A stretch of DNA of 30,635 nt from a virus, in IMG/VR virus record IMGVR_UViG_3300028161_000159, positions 1 to 30,635 of that record; one strand, written 5' to 3'. Positions within the stretch are counted from its first letter, which is position 1; each line of letters begins with the position of its first letter. The notes under the pieces were generated by a model. That model was not told the DNA's origin, did not search any database, and saw nothing but the letters and a program-made list of their open reading frames with translations. Positions 1 through 7,474 of this stretch are shown here, in pieces. Made by a program: the position numbers and the translations under genes.

Positions 1-1014
1 TTGTATTCTCAGATTTTATTAAATTTGAAAAAGCAAAAAGAAGTTCAAAAATCAACTGGGGCAGAAAATTTGAACTTGTTAGTATTTGAACTAATAAGGA
101 AAGGATTTAGACCCTCACAGATATGCAAGATTTTAGGTATGAAGAAGACTGCTCTGCAATACTATTTATCGTTGCTGAAGAAAGCTAAACTGATTAAAAA
201 AGTTGGTTATGGAGTTTGGGAAATTACTGGAAAATTTGACAAAAAGAAGTTCAAAAAAACAACCCGTGTACCCCATAACAACTGGGGTAGTAAATTTGAA
301 CTTCTTAAGCAGGATCAAGTTAGAGCTCATGCTTTTCAATTCAAGTTATTAATACCTGGATATCTAAGAAACTGGAATAAAAGAGAAGAAATCTTAATTA
401 AAAAAGGTATTAAATTTGAGAGGCTTGATCACTTATTCGGGGGCGGTCAGGGATTAGACTTCAAGGGGAAAAAAATACATCTGACTAATAGTTCTATAAT
501 AATTTATGAAAAAGAGAGCTATATTGCAAATTTGGCTAAGGATGCTAAAAGTGCGGCAATTTATCATTTCTTCAGGATTGTGAGGGCTTTAGAGAGGCAT
601 TTGAAAGCAGACTTCAGTGTTCAAGGTCAGTACAAATTCAGAGTAACAAGACAACATTATGCTTTAATCAAGAATGCACTGGCAAAACAATATGATGAAG
701 AAGGCAAGAAATTAGAGGTTTATTCTGCAAATGGCTTATGGTTTGTAATTGACAATTCTTATAATTTGAAAGAAGCTGAGACTGTTGATCCAAAAGAGGC
801 GGATATTGACAACGAAAAAGTGCAAAATTTCTTTAATTCTCTGAAAGTTCGCCCAATCACTTCTGGAGAGATTTCTGACAATTTTATAGAATTAAGACAG
901 ATGATGAAAACCAGCTCTGAAAATCAGATTATGCTGGGTCAGGTACTGCAGCAAATGGAGAAGAATCTGATAAAAATCACTAAAAGAGTAGGAGAAGATA
1001 AAAATGGCTATTGA
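1..1014 (+). CDS. Helix-turn-helix DNA-binding protein, replication initiator or regulator (start uncertain)
   Basis: The reading frame is open from the first base of the window (TTG), so the true start may lie upstream. Residues about 30-75 read as a helix-turn-helix/winged-helix: an 'IRKGFRPSQICKILGM' segment followed by a second helix and a wing ending in 'GVWEITG'. The rest is a basic 260-residue domain with 'QVRAHAFQFKLLIP', which I recall only vaguely from archaeal virus or plasmid proteins. The C-terminus (about 285-330) is helical. It is the first gene of a run of small control genes and overlaps the next ORF by 11 bp. It could be a replication initiator or a transcription regulator. 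No catalytic motif is visible, and the function is inferred only from the HTH. Confidence 0.6.
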   Translation: MYSQILLNLKKQKEVQKSTGAENLNLLVFELIRKGFRPSQICKILGMKKTALQYYLSLLKKAKLIKKVGYGVWEITGKFDKKKFKKTTRVPHNNWGSKFELLKQDQVRAHAFQFKLLIPGYLRNWNKREEILIKKGIKFERLDHLFGGGQGLDFKGKKIHLTNSSIIIYEKESYIANLAKDAKSAAIYHFFRIVRALERHLKADFSVQGQYKFRVTRQHYALIKNALAKQYDEEGKKLEVYSANGLWFVIDNSYNLKEAETVDPKEADIDNEKVQNFFNSLKVRPITSGEISDNFIELRQMMKTSSENQIMLGQVLQQMEKNLIKITKRVGEDKNGY

Positions 1015-1141
1015 GCAGATTCGCGAGCAATATGTAGCTTATTGTGAGAGAATGAGAGAAAAAGATGCAAAAATACAAATCATATCCTTTGAAGAATTTA
1101 AAGAAGCAATGCAAAAAGCAGAGAGGAAGGAAAATGTATAG
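1004..1141 (+). CDS. Small ORF of 45 aa
   Basis: ATG at 1004 follows a GGAG Shine-Dalgarno at 991-994. The frame runs 45 codons to TAG at 1139-1141. The product is charged and predicted helical (starts MAIEQIREQYVAY, contains IISFEEFKEAMQKAE). It overlaps the preceding stop by 11 bp and the next start (1134) by 8 bp, which is the usual packing of this region. No family is recognised. Support comes from the ribosome binding site and the two overlapping junctions. Confidence 0.55.
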   Translation: MAIEQIREQYVAYCERMREKDAKIQIISFEEFKEAMQKAERKENV

Positions 1142-1457
1142 ATTCATTATAAATAAGAGATATGTAAATTTGTTGAGGGCAATTGCAAGACCTGGAAAAC
1201 ATGATGTTCTTGGGATAAGCAGAGAAACAGGAATAACTTACAGCCGGATGTCTAACCTCATAATGCAATTTTCAAGAGAAGGGATAGTAGAAAAAAATCG
1301 GTTGAATGAGGGTCCAGGAATTAAATTAGATGTTTCAATAACAGACAAAGGTAAGATGATAATTGAGATGTTTAATAAAATTTCAGAAATAATGGAAGAT
1401 GGAATTTCTATTAATGGGATCAAAAATGAAAGGGGGTGGAAGAATGGAAAAAATTGA
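1134..1457 (+). CDS. Winged-helix (MarR-like) transcriptional regulator, 107 aa
   Basis: I chose ATG 1134 rather than the upstream in-frame ATG at 1065, because the longer form would run through the preceding small ORF and 1134 is preceded by GAGG/AAGG at 1123-1130. The protein has a typical winged-helix layout: an N-terminal helix (INKRYVNLLRAIARPG), 'GISRETGITYSRMSNLIMQF' as the HTH recognition region, then a wing (VEKNRLNEGPGIKLDVSITDKG) ending in a dimerisation helix. This matches small MarR/PadR-type or archaeal wHTH proteins. It probably regulates this virus's genes; the target is unknown. Confidence 0.7.
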   Translation: MYRFIINKRYVNLLRAIARPGKHDVLGISRETGITYSRMSNLIMQFSREGIVEKNRLNEGPGIKLDVSITDKGKMIIEMFNKISEIMEDGISINGIKNERGWKNGKN

Positions 1458-1881
1458 CAGCAAAATAAGTTATGATGATAGGAAAAAGGAATTGGCTCAT
1501 CAAATTAATGAAGAAAGAGAGCTTAAGAGTCGTGATGGAAAAACAGTGGTTGGAATTGAGACTGCTAAAAGAATTGGTGTCTACAAGGAGGAAGGAATCA
1601 AAAGAGTTATCAAGGACTTGGAAAATGAAGCATCTCAATTAAAAAAGAGTATTAGGGAGCACCAAAAAGACATTTCAGAACTTCAAGATGTAAAAGAGAC
1701 TAATGATTTAAAGAAATTTAAGGAGATTGTCGACAAAGGAGAAGTTCAAGAGCTGATCCCAAAATTGAGAAGAAAAGAGCAACTCCAGAATAATCTAATA
1801 CAACTTAATGAAAATTTGAAGAAAACAAAAAATGATTTGAATCAAATTAAGAGAACTATTGGAACTAGACTTAAACTTTGA
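1444..1881 (+). CDS. Coiled-coil protein of unknown function, 145 aa
   Basis: ATG 1444 is favoured over the upstream in-frame ATG at 1399, because a G-rich Shine-Dalgarno-like GGGGGTGG lies just upstream and the overlap with the preceding gene is then only 14 bp. Residues about 60-140 are heptad-like, rich in K, E and L (e.g. 'LENEASQLKKSIREHQKD', 'LIQLNENLKKTKNDLNQIK'), predicting a long coiled coil. The N-terminal part contains 'GKTVVGIETAKRIGVYKEEG', which may be a small DNA-binding or interaction module. No enzyme motif is seen. It sits in the early/control cluster. Confidence 0.6.
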   Translation: MEKIDSKISYDDRKKELAHQINEERELKSRDGKTVVGIETAKRIGVYKEEGIKRVIKDLENEASQLKKSIREHQKDISELQDVKETNDLKKFKEIVDKGEVQELIPKLRRKEQLQNNLIQLNENLKKTKNDLNQIKRTIGTRLKL

Positions 1882-1888
1882 GGAAAAA

Positions 1889-2065
1889 ATGACGTGTTAT
1901 ATTGTTTTAGCTGAATGGATGCATGACCAGTATGAAGAGATTTCCAAAGAAAAAGGTTGGGATACTCAAGAAAAATGTAAAGTGAAATTTGAAGATTTGC
2001 CTATAGAAAATAGAGAAGTGATGTTCGAGCTTGCAAAAAGAATAATCAAAAAATTTAATATTTAA
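1889..2065 (+). CDS. Small acidic protein of 58 aa, unknown function
   Basis: The frame is open from a TTG at 1859, but ATG 1889 preceded by GAGG (1880-1883) gives a clean start 7 bp after the previous stop. The product is helical, with 'VLAEWMHDQYEEISKEKGW' and 'FEDLPIENREVMFELAKRII'. This resembles small virus proteins that are bundled helices, but no family is recognised. It ends TAA followed by a single A and the ATG of the methyltransferase fusion. Confidence 0.55.
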   Translation: MTCYIVLAEWMHDQYEEISKEKGWDTQEKCKVKFEDLPIENREVMFELAKRIIKKFNI

Positions 2066-2066
2066 A

Positions 2067-3401
2067 ATGGAAAACATAAAACAAATCAAAATAGAAGAAT
2101 TGAAAGATTCAGAATATAATCCTCGACAAATAACAAAGGATGAATTAAAGAAATTAAAGAATTCAATAGAAAAATTTGGATTAGTCCAGCCGATTGTAGT
2201 TAATATTAATCCTGAAAGAATGAATATTGTGATAAGCGGGCATCAGAGATTGAGGGCTGCAAAAAGTTTAGGGATAAAAGAAGTCTCTTGCATGTTAGTT
2301 GATTTAAGCCCTACAAAAGAAAAAGCCCTTAACTTGGCTATGAATAAAATTGGAGGCAGATTTGAAGAGGATAAGCTTATTGATGTTTTATCTTTAATTG
2401 AGCAGGAAAATGAAGATATACTTAGTTTAACAGGATTTGACAATGCTGAAGTTAATTATCTTTTAGGATTAAGAGATAAGGAAAAAGAAGGGATATATGC
2501 AGAGACAGCAGAAGATTATTTTGATTTAACAAATAAACATGGCATACAAGAAAGAGACGTTGTGATTTTAGATGGTAAACACAAGATAATCTGCGGAGAT
2601 TCAACCGATCCAAATGTTTTAAGGAAATTATTAGGCGAGAATAAAGTAGATCTAATTGTAACTAGTCCTCCTTATAATCTTGATATTAAATATGGGAAAT
2701 ACAGCGATAATAAAGATTACAAAGATTACAAAGATATGATTCACAAAGTTTTTGATAATATTAAGCCTTTTTTGAATAAGGGGAGATTTTTATGCATCAA
2801 CATCGGAAGAGAATGGGGTCCAATTAATATGCCTGCTAAGTACGATGAATTACTTGAAAATCTTGGATATATTTTCTTTAGAAATATCTATTGGAGCAAA
2901 CCATTGGGAAGTGCTAGAGGAACAATGACGAGTAGAAATCCATTTCCTAGATATTATATACCCAAAGTGCAGACAGAAATAATTCAGATTTATTCAAATG
3001 AAGAAAAGCCAGAGATTTATGATATGTTAATTACCTACAAGTTTGGCGAAGATAAGAGAGAAAAGAAAGAACAGATTCCTAATATCTTGCTAAATAAGTA
3101 TTCAGGAAATGTGTGGAATATGATGACAGAAACAAAACTTGGAGGAGAACACCCAGCACCTTTTCCAACACAACTCCCGTTTAATTGTATAAGATTTTTT
3201 ACTTTTGAAAATGAGATAATTTTAGATCCTTTTGTAGGGAGTGGAACTTCAATAATTGCAGCAGATCAATTAAGCAGAAAGGGTTATGGGATTGAAATAG
3301 ATCCGGGATATGTTAGCACTATGATTGATAGATATTTGATGTACAAACCAACTGCTAAATTCGAGGTGATTAAAAATGAAATACAAAACAGTAGTAATTG
3401 A
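2067..3401 (+). CDS. ParB-domain / N4-N6 DNA methyltransferase fusion, 444 aa
   Basis: Residues 1-80 are a ParB/Srx-type nuclease-like N-domain: 'EYNPRQ' near 16-21 and 'SGHQRLRAAKSLG' at 57-69. Residues about 160-430 are a class-beta amino-methyltransferase: 'CGDS' at 176-179, catalytic TSPPY at 199-203, 'HPAPFP' at 362-367, and the SAM-binding motif LDPFVGSGTS at 386-395. The family transfers methyl from S-adenosylmethionine to an exocyclic amine of adenine (N6) or cytosine (N4). The S-P-P-Y form is often seen in N4-cytosine enzymes, so the base is unresolved. ParB-methylase fusions are known from phages. No restriction partner is adjacent, so self-protection of viral DNA is the likely role. 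It overlaps the next gene by 26 bp. Confidence 0.9.
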   Translation: MENIKQIKIEELKDSEYNPRQITKDELKKLKNSIEKFGLVQPIVVNINPERMNIVISGHQRLRAAKSLGIKEVSCMLVDLSPTKEKALNLAMNKIGGRFEEDKLIDVLSLIEQENEDILSLTGFDNAEVNYLLGLRDKEKEGIYAETAEDYFDLTNKHGIQERDVVILDGKHKIICGDSTDPNVLRKLLGENKVDLIVTSPPYNLDIKYGKYSDNKDYKDYKDMIHKVFDNIKPFLNKGRFLCINIGREWGPINMPAKYDELLENLGYIFFRNIYWSKPLGSARGTMTSRNPFPRYYIPKVQTEIIQIYSNEEKPEIYDMLITYKFGEDKREKKEQIPNILLNKYSGNVWNMMTETKLGGEHPAPFPTQLPFNCIRFFTFENEIILDPFVGSGTSIIAADQLSRKGYGIEIDPGYVSTMIDRYLMYKPTAKFEVIKNEIQNSSN

Positions 3402-3924
3402 TCCACCATGGGAAATACAAATGCAGGGAAAATATAAACATAGGCCTAATCGGGCTCAAAAACTTCCTTATAAGACTATGAGTATAAAAGAAATTAAGAA
3501 ATTTCCCATAAGTGATTTTGCAGAAAAAGGAGCGCATATTTATCTATGGACTACAAACAAACTCCTTCCAAAAGCTTTTGACATTTTGGAATCATGGAGT
3601 GTAAACTATCATATGACTCTTACTTTCATAAAGCCAAATGGGATGGTTGTAGCTAATGGTTATAAGTCAGCTATTGAATTTTGTTTGCTAGGTTTTTATG
3701 GAAAACCAATGCAAAAATGGATAGGAATTGCTAAACTAAATTGGATTAAAGGTTTTAATAAATCTGGAGAACATAGTTCAAAACCAACTGAATTTTATAA
3801 TTTAATTAAAAAGATGTCTCCAGAACCAAGAATAGATATTTTTGCGAGAAGAGTTATAGCAAGTTTTGATGCTTGGGGAGATGAAGCACCTAGAGAAAGG
3901 CAAGAAGAACTAAAATACAAATAA
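3376..3924 (+). CDS. MT-A70 family N6-adenine methyltransferase, 182 aa
   Basis: The protein begins MKYKTVVIDPPWE. The DPPW at 9-12 is the catalytic tetrad of MT-A70 (IME4/METTL3-like) adenine methyltransferases. Further family features are 'LPYKTMS' near 36, 'GAHIYLWTTNKLLPKA' and 'KPTEFYNLIKKMSPEPRIDIFARR' near 137-160. Its length suits the compact phage/bacterial members of the family. The DNA substrate is inferred from the neighbouring methylases; a few family members act on RNA. It starts inside the end of the preceding gene and is followed by TAA-AAA-ATG of the cytosine enzyme. Confidence 0.9.
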   Translation: MKYKTVVIDPPWEIQMQGKYKHRPNRAQKLPYKTMSIKEIKKFPISDFAEKGAHIYLWTTNKLLPKAFDILESWSVNYHMTLTFIKPNGMVVANGYKSAIEFCLLGFYGKPMQKWIGIAKLNWIKGFNKSGEHSSKPTEFYNLIKKMSPEPRIDIFARRVIASFDAWGDEAPRERQEELKYK

Positions 3925-3927
3925 AAA

Positions 3928-4626
3928 ATGATATATTTAGACCTTTTTGGAGGGGTTGGAGGATTCAGAATGGGAATGAAAAATCATAAATGCATTGGGT
4001 ACATAGATAATGATAAAAATGCCATTAAAACATACAATAAAAAATTTAAGGAGGATTACAAAATCCAAGACGTTAGAGATGTCAAACCAGAAGAAATTCC
4101 AGATTTTGATATTCTCTGTGCAGGATTTCCTTGCCAAGCATTCTCAATCGCTGGAAAAAGGAGAGGTTTCACGGATCCAAGAGGATCCTTGTTTTTTGAG
4201 ATTACAAGAATACTTGAATGCAAAAGACCTAAAATTATATTCCTTGAAAACGTCAAAGGCTTACTCAATCACAAAAAAGGGAAAACTTTTAAAGAAATTA
4301 TTAAAAAATTATGGGAATTGGGGTATAACTGTGAATGGATGGTTCTTAACAGCAAGGATTTTAAAATACCCCAAAACAGGGAGAGAGTGTTCATTGTTGG
4401 ATATCATAGAAAAAAAGCCGGACCAGAAATATTACCTTTCGGAAAAAACATTGAAAGGTTTAATAAAGAGAATCAGAAAAGGCTGGAACTTAGATATGAT
4501 GGAGATTATCAAAGCAAAAGAATCTATTCAGATAAAGGAATTGCACCAACAATACCCGTCGGCAAAACAGGAGGAAATCATATTCCGTTTATTATCGAAG
4601 AAGATAAGGAGATTAACACCTCTTGA
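3928..4626 (+). CDS. C5-cytosine DNA methyltransferase, N-terminal part (frameshifted before the last motifs)
   Basis: The catalytic part of an M.HhaI/Dcm-type enzyme is clear: motif I DLFGGVGGF at 5-13, motif IV 'GFPCQAFS' with the catalytic Cys at 69, motif VI ENVKG at 107-111 and motif VIII 'QNRERVFIVGY' at 149-159. A short target-recognition region follows. The frame stops with TGA at 4624-4626 after 'IPFIIEEDKEINTS'. The expected final motifs (RRLTPLECERLQGFP, then QMGRAVNP) are present immediately downstream in the +1 frame (4604-4753). An intact product of about 274 aa would need a +1 shift near 4597-4606. This may be a real mutation, a one-base sequence error or a recoding site. Confidence 0.85.
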   Translation: MIYLDLFGGVGGFRMGMKNHKCIGYIDNDKNAIKTYNKKFKEDYKIQDVRDVKPEEIPDFDILCAGFPCQAFSIAGKRRGFTDPRGSLFFEITRILECKRPKIIFLENVKGLLNHKKGKTFKEIIKKLWELGYNCEWMVLNSKDFKIPQNRERVFIVGYHRKKAGPEILPFGKNIERFNKENQKRLELRYDGDYQSKRIYSDKGIAPTIPVGKTGGNHIPFIIEEDKEINTS

Positions 4627-4753
4627 ATGTGAAAGATTGCAAGGATTTCCAGATAATTGGACAAAAGGAGTGAGCATGACAGAAAGATATTCACAAATGG
4701 GAAGAGCTGTTAATCCAAAAATAATAAAAGAGATTGTTAAAACATGGAAATAA
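4604..4753 (+). pseudogene. C-terminal motifs IX-X of the C5-cytosine methyltransferase, in the +1 frame
   Basis: Reading from 4604 gives 'IRRLTPLECERLQGFPDNWT', then 'YSQMGRAVNPKIIKEIVKTW' and TAA at 4751-4753. These are the conserved closing motifs of C5-cytosine methyltransferases and belong to the gene starting at 3928. The frame has no convincing start of its own at this point. It is open much further upstream (from ATG 4010), but that upstream translation resembles nothing and lies over the real catalytic domain. The last 10 bp overlap the start of the next methylase. Confidence 0.75.
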
Positions 4754-5487
4754 GAAAAGGAGATGTATATCTGCTTGACAAAAATCGATTAATGTGCGGA
4801 GATAGCTTGAGCTTGATAGACGTGCAGAAATTAATGGATAAAAAAACTGCAAATATGATGTTCACAGATCCACCATATAATATAGACTATGATAGAGAAA
4901 ATCATGCATGGAAGCATGACTACAAAAGCAATCTTCCAACTAAAAAAATAATTGGAGACACAAATTTTGAGGTTATAAAATTACTTGATTTAATGAATAT
5001 AGGAATTATTAAAGGAGCCTTCTATTTATGTTGCGGGACTAATCAAATTGGAGATATTTGGAATTGGTGTGTAAAAAAATTAAAACAAAATCCAAGAATG
5101 TTGATTTGGTACAAATCAAACATGAGTATAAGCAGAAGTGATTATCATAGAAGATATGAAACAATAATGTATTGCTGGTTTCCAGGTAAGAAATTTAGGG
5201 GACCAAAGGATGGAACAAATACCGATGTTTGGCCTATTCAGAATAGAATTGTAAGCAAATATGTTCATCCAACGCAGAAACCAGTTAGATTAATTATGAA
5301 AGCTATACAAAATAGCTCAGATGAGGGAGATATAGTTTTAGATTTATTTGGAGGCAGTGGAAGCACTTTAGTTGCGTGTGAAAAAACTGATAGGATTTGT
5401 TATATGATGGAACTAGATCCAAAATACATTGAAGTCATCATAAATAGGTGGCAAACACTAACTGGTAAGGAGGCCAAAAAACTGTAA
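4744..5487 (+). CDS. DPPY-type N6-adenine (or N4-cytosine) DNA methyltransferase, 247 aa
   Basis: An amino-methyltransferase of the N6_N4_Mtase family: 'CGDS' at 18-21, catalytic DPPYN at 42-46, 'HPTQKP' at 175-180, SAM-binding LDLFGGSGST at 199-208 and 'MELDPKYIEVIINRW' near the C-terminus. The order (DPPY before the FxGxG loop) is that of class beta. D-P-P-Y favours adenine N6. It is the fourth methyltransferase in a row and overlaps the C5-enzyme remnant by 10 bp. It is probably a solitary modification enzyme protecting viral DNA, since no endonuclease is nearby. Confidence 0.9.
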   Translation: MEIRKGDVYLLDKNRLMCGDSLSLIDVQKLMDKKTANMMFTDPPYNIDYDRENHAWKHDYKSNLPTKKIIGDTNFEVIKLLDLMNIGIIKGAFYLCCGTNQIGDIWNWCVKKLKQNPRMLIWYKSNMSISRSDYHRRYETIMYCWFPGKKFRGPKDGTNTDVWPIQNRIVSKYVHPTQKPVRLIMKAIQNSSDEGDIVLDLFGGSGSTLVACEKTDRICYMMELDPKYIEVIINRWQTLTGKEAKKL

Positions 5488-5488
5488 A

Positions 5489-5971
5489 ATGGATGAAGTT
5501 CCACAGGAAGAGGCGGTTGTAAAACAGTTGTCATTTCGGGATAGAAGAGAGGATATTTTAAAGATAATTAGAGAACTTGGAATGTGGAGATTACCGTCTC
5601 AGCGTCGATTATCAGAACGTTATAATGTTTCACAGCAGCAGATATCTAAAGATATTAAGAAAATTTTGACAACCCTTAATCCGAAAGAGTTAGATGAGGG
5701 ATTTACAGAATTTTTACATGCAGATAAAAAGGCTCAGAATGAGATAAGGAAAATACTAACAGATGGCAGTATGGACCAAAAAATCAAAGCTATAAACGCA
5801 ATGATTCAATTACAAAATGCTTATGCAGATTTATTAGAAAGATATGGAAAAAAGCCAAAAGTGGCAACACCAATTGAAGTAAGAAGAAATCTTTATGATG
5901 ATAGGTTAGAAAAAATTTATGAAAAATATCATGGAAAAGGAGAATCTACTAGAGAAAGCAATCAAGAATAA
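5489..5971 (+). CDS. terS: Terminase small subunit (TerS), 160 aa
   Basis: It lies immediately upstream of the large terminase with a 53-bp overlap. Residues about 18-60 form a helix-turn-helix ('RREDILKIIRELGMW', 'RRLSERYNVSQQQISKDIKKI'), the DNA-recognition part expected in a small terminase. Residues 60-140 are helical and probably the oligomerisation region ('QKIKAINAMIQLQNAYADLLERYG'). The C-terminal tail is charged. TerS recognises the packaging site and loads TerL. The assignment rests on the HTH plus position. It follows the last methylase by TAA-A-ATG. Confidence 0.75.
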   Translation: MDEVPQEEAVVKQLSFRDRREDILKIIRELGMWRLPSQRRLSERYNVSQQQISKDIKKILTTLNPKELDEGFTEFLHADKKAQNEIRKILTDGSMDQKIKAINAMIQLQNAYADLLERYGKKPKVATPIEVRRNLYDDRLEKIYEKYHGKGESTRESNQE

Positions 5972-7406
5972 AGATGTCAAGGTGTTATGCGAATACTTTT
6001 TTGGTGATGTCTTGACAGATTTACAAGCAGATGTAGTTAGAAAAATTGCATTTAAAGAACATAATCGGCTTTTAGTATGCGCAATGACTAGGTGGGGCAA
6101 GACTTTCTGTGTTTCTAGAGGTATAGGGCTTTATATTTTATTTAATCCAAATAAAACAATAATATTCATAGGACCTCAAAAAGAACAAGCATCAATTCTT
6201 AGAAATTACATGAGTGATTTAATTTTAAGATGTCCAGAATTATTAGAACTAGCAGACTTTGGAGTGACAGGGCATGAAAGAATCAAAAAAGAAGTTTCTA
6301 AAAGCAGATTGACTTTTAAAAATGGATGTGAATATAGAATACTTTCTGCTCATGGAAGTGCAGAAGGTTTAATGGGTTTTGGAGTTGGAGGGGGTGGAGG
6401 TATTATAGTAAAAGATGAAGCTTGTCTTATTAACAATAATGCAAACACTAAGATTATGAGAATGTTGGGAGATAATCCAGAAGAAGCAATATTAATTGAA
6501 TTATTTAATCCATGGGACAGAGATAATAGAGCCTTTGAGCATTGGAATGATCCAATTTTTAAGAGGATTCATATTGGATGGAAAGATGCTGTAAAAGATA
6601 ATAGAACCACAGAAGAATTTATCACACAACAAAAAAAAGAAATGACTCCAATGGAATTTACAGTTCTTTATGAAAGTGAGTTTCCAGAAGAATCAGAAGA
6701 TAGTCTTTTTAATTTAGCTAAGATAGAAAAAGCCAGAAAACAAAATTTTAGTTTTGATAAAGAACTTGAAGAAATTGAGGCAAAGTTATCAAAGCCATAC
6801 AAATACACTGAATTTGAAATAAGACAAGTTAAAGAAGAAGCATCAAAATTTAAGAAGATAATTTCTTGTGATCCTGCTGATAAAGGAAGAGACCATACTG
6901 TAATTTTATGGGGAATTAAAAAAGAGAATAAATATCAATTAATTGGAAGTTATTCAGAACCAAAAAGTGAAAGTATGGCAGTAGTTGGAAAAATAATGAA
7001 TAAAATTAGAAAATTTATTGGAAACAAAATAAAAGGAGAAGTTTATATAGACCGGATTGGAGTTGGTGTGGGACCTTTGGGAAGATTAAAAGAATTAATA
7101 CAAGAAAAGGATTTAAGAAATATTAAAGTAATCGGCTGTCATTTTGGAGAACAGGCAATTAAAAAAGATATTTTTATGAATAAAAAAGCAGAGAATTATT
7201 TTAGGGCTCAGGCATTGTTTAATGAAGAAATGATACAAATCATAAATGAAAAGGAATTAGTGAAGCATCTTTTAGTTATGAAATGGGAATTATCAAGCAG
7301 TGAGAAAAAGAAAATAATTGATCCTAAAGATTACTCTCCGGATTGGGCAGATGCCTTAGTTTATTTTATCTGGAAAGATCAAACAGGTTTGGCATTTGCA
7401 TTTTAA
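5919..7406 (+). CDS. terL: Terminase large subunit (TerL), 495 aa
   Basis: An ATPase-nuclease DNA packaging motor. The N-terminal ATPase has a Walker-A-like P-loop CAMTRWGKTF at 54-63, an adenine-binding region before it ('LTDLQADVVRKIA'), and Walker B 'GIIVKDEA' at 161-168 with the catalytic Asp-Glu. The RNase-H-fold nuclease has acidic residues in 'SCDPADKGRD' (318-325), 'VYIDRIG' (375-381) and 'YSPDWADALVYF' (472-483). The length is typical. A run of five glycines precedes Walker B. Start ATG 5919 is used; ATG 5931 is a close alternative. A shared promoter element lies just past the stop. Confidence 0.93.
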   Translation: MKNIMEKENLLEKAIKNKDVKVLCEYFFGDVLTDLQADVVRKIAFKEHNRLLVCAMTRWGKTFCVSRGIGLYILFNPNKTIIFIGPQKEQASILRNYMSDLILRCPELLELADFGVTGHERIKKEVSKSRLTFKNGCEYRILSAHGSAEGLMGFGVGGGGGIIVKDEACLINNNANTKIMRMLGDNPEEAILIELFNPWDRDNRAFEHWNDPIFKRIHIGWKDAVKDNRTTEEFITQQKKEMTPMEFTVLYESEFPEESEDSLFNLAKIEKARKQNFSFDKELEEIEAKLSKPYKYTEFEIRQVKEEASKFKKIISCDPADKGRDHTVILWGIKKENKYQLIGSYSEPKSESMAVVGKIMNKIRKFIGNKIKGEVYIDRIGVGVGPLGRLKELIQEKDLRNIKVIGCHFGEQAIKKDIFMNKKAENYFRAQALFNEEMIQIINEKELVKHLLVMKWELSSSEKKKIIDPKDYSPDWADALVYFIWKDQTGLAFAF

Positions 7407-7415
7407 TCTTCTCAA

Positions 7416-7437
7416 TTTGAGCAATATTGTTTATAAG
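7416..7437 (+). promoter_or_regulatory. Shared late promoter element, copy A (portal operon)
   Basis: TTTGAG, then the 8-bp palindrome CAATATTG (7422-7429), then the TATA box TTTATAAG (7430-7437). The element matches 22 of 22 bases at 22659 and 21 of 22 at 16848. Archaeal transcription usually starts about 25 bases after the TATA centre, near 7459, giving a leader of about 15 nt before ATG 7475. The palindrome sits where the TFB recognition element normally lies. Confidence 0.8.
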
Positions 7438-7474
7438 AATTTTGAGGCTTTTAGGAATATATTAAATCATATTC

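Noticed and set aside
1065-1133. Upstream start of the winged-helix regulator
   Set aside because: It would translate the 45-aa ORF out of frame; ATG 1134 has a ribosome binding site and fits the family's N-terminus.
4010-4603. Independent gene in the +1 frame starting at ATG 4010
   Set aside because: It overlies the well-conserved catalytic domain of the C5 methyltransferase and its translation resembles nothing; only the part after 4604 is recognisable.
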